A DNA stretch of 20,737 nt from Euryarchaeota archaeon UBA125 (GTDB lineage Archaea > Thermoplasmatota > Poseidoniia > Poseidoniales > Thalassarchaeaceae): the NCBI GenBank assembly GCA_002502625.1, contig DAPV01000094.1, positions 1 to 20,737 of the forward strand, written 5' to 3'. The translations under genes were made by a program, and so were the position numbers. The notes under the pieces were generated by a model that was given only the letters and a program-made list of their open reading frames with translations, had not been told where the DNA came from and did no database searches. Of this stretch, positions 15,372 to 20,737 are shown piece after piece. Each line of letters begins with the position of its first letter. The first letter of the stretch is position 1.

Positions 15372-16334
15372 ATGTGGCGCGCCGATGCTCCTGCTAAGGC
15401 AATACTTTTCGGCGAGCATGCTGTATTGTACGGTGCTCCAGCTATTGCTATAGCGATAGATTTACGTGCAACGATTTCAGTTGCTAAATCCAACAAATGG
15501 ATTTTGAATGGAGATGAATTTGATCCTAAAGTAAACCCTCATTTGGGTCAATTAATTTCTGAGTTTGGAACGTTACAATCTCCATTGTCTATTTCGATAG
15601 ATAGTGAAATCCCTATGGCTGCTGGATTAGGATCCTCTGCAGCTCTTTCAGTTGCTTCTGGATTGGCATTATCTACATTTCATGGCCGAAATCCCTCAAC
15701 AGAAACTCTTGCAAGAATCGCACACAAGGCTGAAGCAAGTGCCCAAGGAGGTAGGGCAAGCCCAACTGACACCAGTGTATCTGCATTAGGAGGGGCAGTC
15801 ATTGTTAATTCATCAATCATCAAATCATTACAACATCGTTGGTCGATAGATCTAGATGGTCCAGATGGGCACAATCATTGGGATGTTCATTCTTTGTCAA
15901 TTCCTACTTCCTTATCCTCTATTCCTGTAGTTATTGGCTTCACAGGAAAGTCTTCATCAACAAGCGAAATGGTTGAGATTGTTGCGAAAAATATGAAAAA
16001 TCCTTCTTTCCGTAGTTCTATGGATGCGGTTTCAGAACTTTCTAGCCATGCGATAAATCTGCTTTCTGAAGGCGATCCTAAGGTGATAGGAGAAGCCATG
16101 ACTCAATGTCATTCTCTCCTGAAAAATATTGGTGTATCGTCCAAAGAATTAGATGATTTAATTGAAGCAGTTCTACCATTTTCTTTTGGAGCAAAATTAA
16201 CCGGCGCTGGCGGCGGAGGATGTATCATTGCCTTGTCAGATAAACCTGAAGAGTGTGCAGATGCAATCAAAGAATTAGGAGGAGTGCCTTACGTCACATC
16301 TTTTGCAGAAAATGGTGTGGAAATATTAACCTAA
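15372..16334 (+). CDS. mvk: Mevalonate kinase (GHMP family)
   Basis: 320 residues, typical of archaeal mevalonate kinase. It phosphorylates mevalonate with ATP, a step toward isopentenyl diphosphate and hence the isoprenoid chains of archaeal lipids. Motif 1 is APAKAILFGEHAVLYGAPA (residues 6-24); motif 2 is the phosphate-binding IPMAAGLGSSAAL (about 80-92); the archaeal MVK-type catalytic region QGGRASPTDTSVSALGG follows (Asp in PTDTS); the C-terminal GHMP motif is KLTGAGGGGCIIAL. These match MVK better than phosphomevalonate or homoserine kinase, though a mevalonate-3-kinase relative cannot be excluded by eye. The gene is divergent from the fix operon across 115 bp containing an inverted repeat. 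TATA-like candidates are GATATT at about 15342 and AATTTAA at about 15322; neither is decisive. The tbp gene follows 68 nt downstream with its own promoter. Confidence 0.9.
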   Translation: MWRADAPAKAILFGEHAVLYGAPAIAIAIDLRATISVAKSNKWILNGDEFDPKVNPHLGQLISEFGTLQSPLSISIDSEIPMAAGLGSSAALSVASGLALSTFHGRNPSTETLARIAHKAEASAQGGRASPTDTSVSALGGAVIVNSSIIKSLQHRWSIDLDGPDGHNHWDVHSLSIPTSLSSIPVVIGFTGKSSSTSEMVEIVAKNMKNPSFRSSMDAVSELSSHAINLLSEGDPKVIGEAMTQCHSLLKNIGVSSKELDDLIEAVLPFSFGAKLTGAGGGGCIIALSDKPEECADAIKELGGVPYVTSFAENGVEILT

Positions 16335-16343
16335 TAACTTTGA

Positions 16344-16349
16344 TTTTTT
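16344..16349 (+). terminator. Possible oligo-T terminator after mevalonate kinase
   Basis: A run of six T, followed by C and more T-rich sequence, ten nt after the mevalonate kinase stop and before the tbp promoter. Archaeal RNA polymerase can terminate on T-runs alone. No stem is visible. The run is short, so this is tentative. Confidence 0.35.
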
Positions 16350-16371
16350 CTTCTGTGGGTTTGCGCACTTC

Positions 16372-16379
16372 TTTATATA
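16372..16379 (+). promoter_or_regulatory. Strong archaeal TATA box (TTTATATA) of tbp
   Basis: TTTATATA is a match to the archaeal box A consensus, ending 23 bp and centred about 27 bp before the tbp ATG at 16403. Transcription would start at or within a few nt of the ATG, giving a leaderless message. A purine-poor CGCACTTC precedes the box. It is the clearest promoter in the window. Confidence 0.75.
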
Positions 16380-16402
16380 CTCTTGATAAATCCCAACTAT
16401 AT

Positions 16403-17146
16403 ATGAGCGACGAAGATCGATTAGTAGTAGTGAATGTTGTAGCAAGTACTCGAGTGGCAGAAGAATTGGACCTTCCCGAGATTGCTATTGAGTTGAATTG
16501 TGAATATGAGCCGGAACAGTTTCCTGGTGTAGTATACAGGGTGACTGACCCGAGACTTGCAATTCTGATGTTCAGATCTGGTCGAGCTGTTTGTACTGGT
16601 GGGAAGAATGAACAAAACATACATACTGGAATCGAGAGAATGATTGCAGATTTAAGAGCAGCAGATATTGAGACATGGGATTTGAAAGACGTTAAAATCG
16701 AAGTTCAAAATATGGTTGCAACTTACGCTTTACATTATCCTGAAGATTACGATGGTATTTCCAAAGACGTTGACCAGCGTATGAAGATTGTAAAAGATCC
16801 GGGTCATAAAGATTCGAACAGTGGAGGATGGCGCGCTCCTACAGAAGAAGAAGTAGCTATGCCTGATGAATCTAGTCCGCTTACTACGCTTCCAGTAGGT
16901 GAACCATTAGCAGGATTACCTCGTCATTTGAATCTTAATCATTTGACTTTCCATCTACCTTTCGATAAAGTTGAATACGAGCCGGAGCAATTCCCTGGAT
17001 TGATTTATCGAATTGATTATCCGAAGGTAGTTTGTTTGATTTTCGGTAGTGGAAAGATGGTAATTACAGGTGCTCGTCACAAGGATGAGATTTTAGAAGC
17101 TATTGAATTCATCAAGGATGAATTAGCAGATCTACTCTATGAATAA
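16403..17146 (+). CDS. tbp: TATA-binding protein with an insertion in the second repeat
   Basis: General transcription factor that binds and bends TATA boxes and recruits TFB and RNA polymerase. 247 residues, against roughly 180-190 for most archaeal TBPs. Repeat 1 is residues about 7-85 with YEPEQFPGVVYR (35-46) and LMFRSGRAVCTG; repeat 2 is about 97-240 with YEPEQFPGLIYR (192-203) and LIFGSGKMVITG. All four DNA-kinking phenylalanines are kept (F40, F57, F197, F214). The extra length is one block, about residues 111-174, between strand S1' (VQNMVATYAL) and helix H1' (HLNLNHL); it is charged, Pro/Gly-rich and probably disordered. I chose the ATG at 16403, not an upstream start at 16253, because the strong TATA box lies in between and the canonical N-terminus begins here. 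The transcript is probably leaderless. Confidence 0.95.
   Translation: MSDEDRLVVVNVVASTRVAEELDLPEIAIELNCEYEPEQFPGVVYRVTDPRLAILMFRSGRAVCTGGKNEQNIHTGIERMIADLRAADIETWDLKDVKIEVQNMVATYALHYPEDYDGISKDVDQRMKIVKDPGHKDSNSGGWRAPTEEEVAMPDESSPLTTLPVGEPLAGLPRHLNLNHLTFHLPFDKVEYEPEQFPGLIYRIDYPKVVCLIFGSGKMVITGARHKDEILEAIEFIKDELADLLYE
16733..16924 (+). other. Segment of tbp encoding the roughly 64-residue insertion
   Basis: Encodes TBP residues about 111-174. Aligning the two TBP repeats by eye, repeat 1 goes directly from VASTRVAEE to LDLPEIA, whereas repeat 2 has this block between VATYAL and HLNLNHL. It contains acidic clusters (HYPEDYDG, TEEEVAMPDESS) and basic ones (KDPGHK), one Trp and several Pro/Gly. 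It is in frame, has no splice or intein motifs and has base composition like its surroundings. Boundaries are good to a few residues. Confidence 0.75.
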
Positions 17147-17193
17147 TTAGATTTGAGCGATTGATTGATACACAGTCGAATGGCTGTGGTGGC

Positions 17194-20100
17194 ATGGTGG
17201 CTTCATCAGGAGCGTCGTCTCGAAGGTCGGCGCTGTCAATTGTTTTGATTTTTCTTCTTTCTACTCAGTTGGTATTATTCCAATCTCCTGAGGCCCTAAA
17301 TGATGAAAATCCTTCATTTGAAGTAATGGGTGTCCGTTCTTCCTCAAGTTCTGTGGATGTTCCCGAATGGGCAGTTGGCGATGTATGGACATATGATGCT
17401 TTTTTTGATGTCGAAGATTTGATTTCTTCTGGGGCTCCGGGCTCAAGTATAGGTGTACTTCGTGGTACATTAACAAAAGAAGTAGTTGATACGACAATCA
17501 TGATGATTGAAAATCAATCTACTATTGTTTATGTTGTTGAGTCTTCAGGGACGTTTCAGAAGAATGGAATTACTCTAGTTGCTCAAGGTACTTCTATTAA
17601 TGCTGATTTGAGGGTTAGTTACGACTCTGATGAACTTATTAGAGCATCAGATCTTGGTCAAATCTCTTACTCTCAAGAATTAGATGTAGATTTGAATAAC
17701 ATTCCATTTCCTGCTAGCCTTCTTTTGGGTGGTTCTCTCGCTCTCGCAGACATCTCAATAGGAACTCAATATTCTCCTCCCAAGGAATATTACGATTTTC
17801 CAATGGCAGTAGGGGAGTATTGGAATACATCTGTAACAACTGGAACAACATGGTCTGGTTCTGTTTATCAAAATCTTTTCGAATTGCCAGAAGATTCTGA
17901 GGAACCAAGTGAAGAATCTCACGGAATCACCGCTGTAGGTAATCCTGGGGTTGGTTATCCTGGATGTGCTACTTCTCTAAATGCTACTTCGTTTAATTCA
18001 ACAGGTGCAGTAACTGGTTTCCGATGGTACTGTCCTGCAGCGAAAGGTGAGGCATGGTGGCATCAAGAGTTAGATTTAGGTTTACAAATTGACTTCAAAT
18101 TATTGACCTATACTCCTGCTACTAGAGATCCGGTTATTTCTGTAGAAACAGCGTTTCCTGCTTGGCCATTAAATACGAATATGGGTGCATGGGTGAATTT
18201 GACAGATCCTTCAACCGGTTCTCCTTTGGGGAATCAAGCAGTTCAATTTAGATATGAATCCACTGGTGATTATCGTTCACTTTCTACTGCAACCAACGGT
18301 AGTGCATATGTAGAGTTTGATACTGGTGCTTGGCCTGATCCTTCTCCTACAACATATGACTATGCTAGTCATGGGGTGATTGGTTGGGATTCTTCTACCA
18401 AATCTGTCGGAGTAACAACCATGATTTTAGATGAAAATTTAGTAGAAGTTGACCTTGTAGCTTTAGCATCTGGCGTTTCTGTTACTAGAATACGAGGAGA
18501 TGTGACTGAACAATTAAATTCAGTTACAGGATTTACTACTATTCCTAATGATGTATTAGAATTTTCAATTCCTGTACGTAATCAAGGAATTCTTTCTGCC
18601 CCATCTACAGAAATCGAAATTACCTCTCCGGATGGAAGTACAACCAGAGCAAACATCCCTAGTTTACCTGCGTTAGGCGAGGTTAGAGTAGATGTTCAAT
18701 GGACAGTCCCTTCTGATCAAGCAATTGGGGATTCCATTCTTGAATTTGAGGTAGACCCTGATTCTTTGGTTACAGCTGATGCAAACAGAACCAATAATGC
18801 AGATGTGTTCAATATTTTCGTTGGTCGACTTCCTGTTGCAGATTTAACTCAGATGAATAGTTTCTACACATTTACAACTGTTGTACTAGATGCATCCTCT
18901 TCCGATGACCCAGATGGTTTTACTGACATATATTGTTATTTTATGATTGAAGATCCTCTTGCAGTCGATGATAATGATGGTGATCCTACGGATGGTTTCA
19001 TTGAGCGAGTGATCTATACAGATACAACAGAAGATTGTGTTGTTGAATGGTCATGGGATGATGATGGTGAATACGAAATTGGATTGAGCATAGTTGATGA
19101 TGAAGGCGATACAACAGTGACTAACATGACAGTCGAGGTTCTAAATCGTGCACCAGAAGTAGTAGTTTCATCAGACAGATCTAGTATTCCTGTAATGGAT
19201 CCAATCACTTTCAACGTCTTCCAACATAGTGATGTGGACACAATTACTCCAGAAGCTCCTGTTGATTTCCTTTGGGATGCGGATTGCGAACAAGGCAGAG
19301 TTACGCAACTTTGTACTGTTACTCCTCTAGTAGAGGGGATTTACACGATGAGAGCTAGCGTTACTGATGATGACGGAGCAGTTACATCGAGTACCCATAG
19401 TATCAATGTAACAAATATCGCTCCATGGAATGCATCCATATCTGCTGCCCACGAAAATGGAACTCCTATAGAAATGGATTCTCAAATGGTTTGGCATGTT
19501 CTAGAAGATCAGCCAATTGTATTTGCAGGTACTGCTGAAGATTCGTCTAATGATATCCCTTCACTAAGTTATGAGTGGTGGCCAGATGTAGAAGTAGATC
19601 CATCTAATTCGTCTAGTGATGATGAAGCAGGAGCTTCTTCATTGCTAACATATTCTTATGAGACTCATGGAATGCATGTAATCAACATGCAAGCTACAGA
19701 TAATGACGACTTACGAACAAGTATTGCCAGAGGTTGGTTGATGGTGAAAAATGTTCCACCAACTATTGATCCATTTTCCTCACAACTTCCTATCGCAGAA
19801 GATCAGGTCCTTTCTGTAACTGGTTCCTTCTATGACACTCCTTCAGACCTTGAGACACTTCACGCTTGTTGGGATATTAATCCGGCTTCGAACACAGACT
19901 CTGAAGGCTCCTCAGAAGATGATTGTGATATCGAAGGAGCAGATTTAGCATATTCTTGGCCTGATGCGGCTACTGCTCCATCACAGATAGTTTTCCATGT
20001 CACAGATGACGATGGAGAACGAGCAGTTGAAATGCTCAACATTACTATTCGAAATCTTCGCCCTAAGGGTGCGATTAACATGACTGAAGGGCCGTTTGAA

Positions 20101-20737
20101 GTAGGTCAAGAAGTAGTTTTCTCAGGTGAAGGAACAACTGATTCAAGTCAAGACATGCCTCGATTAACATATCGTTGGGATTTCAACACAGCATTCGACT
20201 CCGATGATGACGGATTTACCGCTAATGATATCGAGGACCAAGGATTTACCGTTTCTCATACATTTACTGAACCGGGTACCTACATTGTACGATTAACAGT
20301 CGGTGACGAATCTGAAGAAGATACAGTCGATGTACAAATTTTAGTTGAAGATACTCGATTCCTAGGGCTGAATGTTGGTTTCGGAGAAGGAGGAACTACT
20401 ACAGTGGTAATACTAATTCTGACATTAGTTCTGCTTTCACTTCTAGTTGGAATTGGCATGATGAGAAGAGGACGTGTTAGCGAATTTGATGCATATGGGA
20501 TGATTCCATCTACTCAAATGGGAGGTGTCCAACCTTCTATGCCAAATGCCCCACCTCCAACCTATGCATTCGGTGCAGAAAACGCTGCTCCTCCAGTTCC
20601 TACAGAAGGACTTCCGGCTGGGTGGACAATGGAACAGTGGAATCATTATGGTCAACAATGGTTAGAAGGACAGCAGGGCTCCTCCACTCCTACAGTTAGT
20701 CAAACTGCGGCCTCTGAGCCAACTTATGCTGCACCTG
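17194..20737 (+). CDS. Giant exported CARDB/PKD-repeat surface protein with C-terminal membrane anchor (3' end beyond window)
   Basis: Open without stop for 1181 codons to the window edge. The ATG at 17194 gives MVASSGASSRRSALS plus a hydrophobic core, a good signal peptide. Residues about 50-430 are beta-rich, with two related openings WAVGDVWTYD and MAVGEYWNTS. A CARDB-like domain spans about 440-548 (IPVRNQG to NRTNNADVF). Five PKD-type domains follow (about 547-655, 656-746, 747-860, 861-958, 959-1060), each with strands ending in patterns such as DDDGEYEIGLSIVDDEGD and FTEPGTYIVRLTV. One membrane helix at about 1070-1089 (VVILILTLVLLSLLVG) is followed by MMRRGR and a proline-rich cytoplasmic tail with LPAGWTMEQWNHYGQQWL at 1140-1157. 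Many N-x-S/T sites suit archaeal N-glycosylation. PKD and CARDB are adhesion or spacer modules, so a cell-surface binding role is inferred. It lies 47 bp after tbp, with no strong promoter seen. Confidence 0.88.
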   Translation, partial: MVASSGASSRRSALSIVLIFLLSTQLVLFQSPEALNDENPSFEVMGVRSSSSSVDVPEWAVGDVWTYDAFFDVEDLISSGAPGSSIGVLRGTLTKEVVDTTIMMIENQSTIVYVVESSGTFQKNGITLVAQGTSINADLRVSYDSDELIRASDLGQISYSQELDVDLNNIPFPASLLLGGSLALADISIGTQYSPPKEYYDFPMAVGEYWNTSVTTGTTWSGSVYQNLFELPEDSEEPSEESHGITAVGNPGVGYPGCATSLNATSFNSTGAVTGFRWYCPAAKGEAWWHQELDLGLQIDFKLLTYTPATRDPVISVETAFPAWPLNTNMGAWVNLTDPSTGSPLGNQAVQFRYESTGDYRSLSTATNGSAYVEFDTGAWPDPSPTTYDYASHGVIGWDSSTKSVGVTTMILDENLVEVDLVALASGVSVTRIRGDVTEQLNSVTGFTTIPNDVLEFSIPVRNQGILSAPSTEIEITSPDGSTTRANIPSLPALGEVRVDVQWTVPSDQAIGDSILEFEVDPDSLVTADANRTNNADVFNIFVGRLPVADLTQMNSFYTFTTVVLDASSSDDPDGFTDIYCYFMIEDPLAVDDNDGDPTDGFIERVIYTDTTEDCVVEWSWDDDGEYEIGLSIVDDEGDTTVTNMTVEVLNRAPEVVVSSDRSSIPVMDPITFNVFQHSDVDTITPEAPVDFLWDADCEQGRVTQLCTVTPLVEGIYTMRASVTDDDGAVTSSTHSINVTNIAPWNASISAAHENGTPIEMDSQMVWHVLEDQPIVFAGTAEDSSNDIPSLSYEWWPDVEVDPSNSSSDDEAGASSLLTYSYETHGMHVINMQATDNDDLRTSIARGWLMVKNVPPTIDPFSSQLPIAEDQVLSVTGSFYDTPSDLETLHACWDINPASNTDSEGSSEDDCDIEGADLAYSWPDAATAPSQIVFHVTDDDGERAVEMLNITIRNLRPKGAINMTEGPFEVGQEVVFSGEGTTDSSQDMPRLTYRWDFNTAFDSDDDGFTANDIEDQGFTVSHTFTEPGTYIVRLTVGDESEEDTVDVQILVEDTRFLGLNVGFGEGGTTTVVILILTLVLLSLLVGIGMMRRGRVSEFDAYGMIPSTQMGGVQPSMPNAPPPTYAFGAENAAPPVPTEGLPAGWTMEQWNHYGQQWLEGQQGSSTPTVSQTAASEPTYAAP

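Noticed and set aside
16253..16402. Upstream extension of tbp by 50 residues
   Set aside because: It overlaps the mevalonate kinase gene in another frame, and the strong TATA box lies inside it, so the real start is the ATG at 16403.
16733..16924. TBP insertion as an intein, intron or frameshift artefact
   Set aside because: It is in frame on both sides, much too short for an intein, and lacks splice-junction residues; both flanks continue the TBP fold in the same frame.
17180..17249. Short upstream open frame starting at the ATG at 17180 before the PKD gene
   Set aside because: It stops after 22 codons, is in a different frame and overlaps the signal peptide region; no sign that it is translated.
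17261..17908. Minus-strand open frames inside the PKD gene
   Set aside because: They lie opposite a continuous long frame with recognisable signal peptide and beta domains; they are shadows.

Overview
The window looks like a piece of a planktonic euryarchaeal genome, most likely Marine Group II (Candidatus Poseidoniales) or a close relative. Archaeal signs are a two-repeat TATA-binding protein, its gene's TTTATATA promoter box about 25 bp upstream of the ATG, an archaeal-type mevalonate kinase, an archaeal HhH-MutS ATPase, and large exported proteins with PKD/CARDB modules and a single C-terminal membrane anchor. The genus-level placement is inference. Base composition is AT-leaning and even across the window. 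I see no insertion sequence, phage gene, CRISPR array, rRNA or tRNA, so this reads as ordinary, very compact chromosome.

Layout. Positions 1-623 (minus) hold the N-terminal part of a heavy-metal-domain/DUF4396 membrane protein that runs off the left edge. It is divergent from ileS (718-3969), which is followed after 3 nt by an HhH-MutS ATPase gene (3973-6033). That gene overlaps tail-to-tail with a minus-strand lipoprotein of the BNR/sialidase-like type (6023-7471). The lipoprotein is divergent from a surface-anchored lamin-tail plus amidohydrolase protein (7568-10351), whose stop abuts the stop of cysS (10352-11854, minus). An extended SDR oxidoreductase (11958-12953) converges, again with abutting stops, on a three-gene minus-strand operon: fixC (13694-15256), fixX (13359-13676) and a small four-helix membrane protein (12954-13349). 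Divergent from fixC is mevalonate kinase (15372-16334), then tbp (16403-17146), then a giant exported CARDB/PKD protein (17194 to beyond the right edge), which is open for 1181 codons.

How the genes work together. The set mixes core information processing (ileS, cysS, tbp, HhH-MutS), lipid precursor synthesis (mevalonate kinase for isoprenoid lipids), electron transfer from ETF to quinone (fixC/fixX), and cell-surface functions (lipoprotein, anchored amidohydrolase, PKD protein). In the fix operon the first gene appears to be transcribed leaderless from a TATA box, whereas the internal genes carry clear GGTGA Shine-Dalgarno sites.

The most notable observations are an IleRS whose HIGH signature is swapped to GIHH, a TBP with a roughly 60-residue insertion in its second repeat, two perfect inverted repeats placed identically (37 bp upstream of a minus-strand start) in two divergent promoters, an exported amidohydrolase fused to a lamin-tail domain, and a conserved-looking Trp-rich cytoplasmic tail on the PKD protein.
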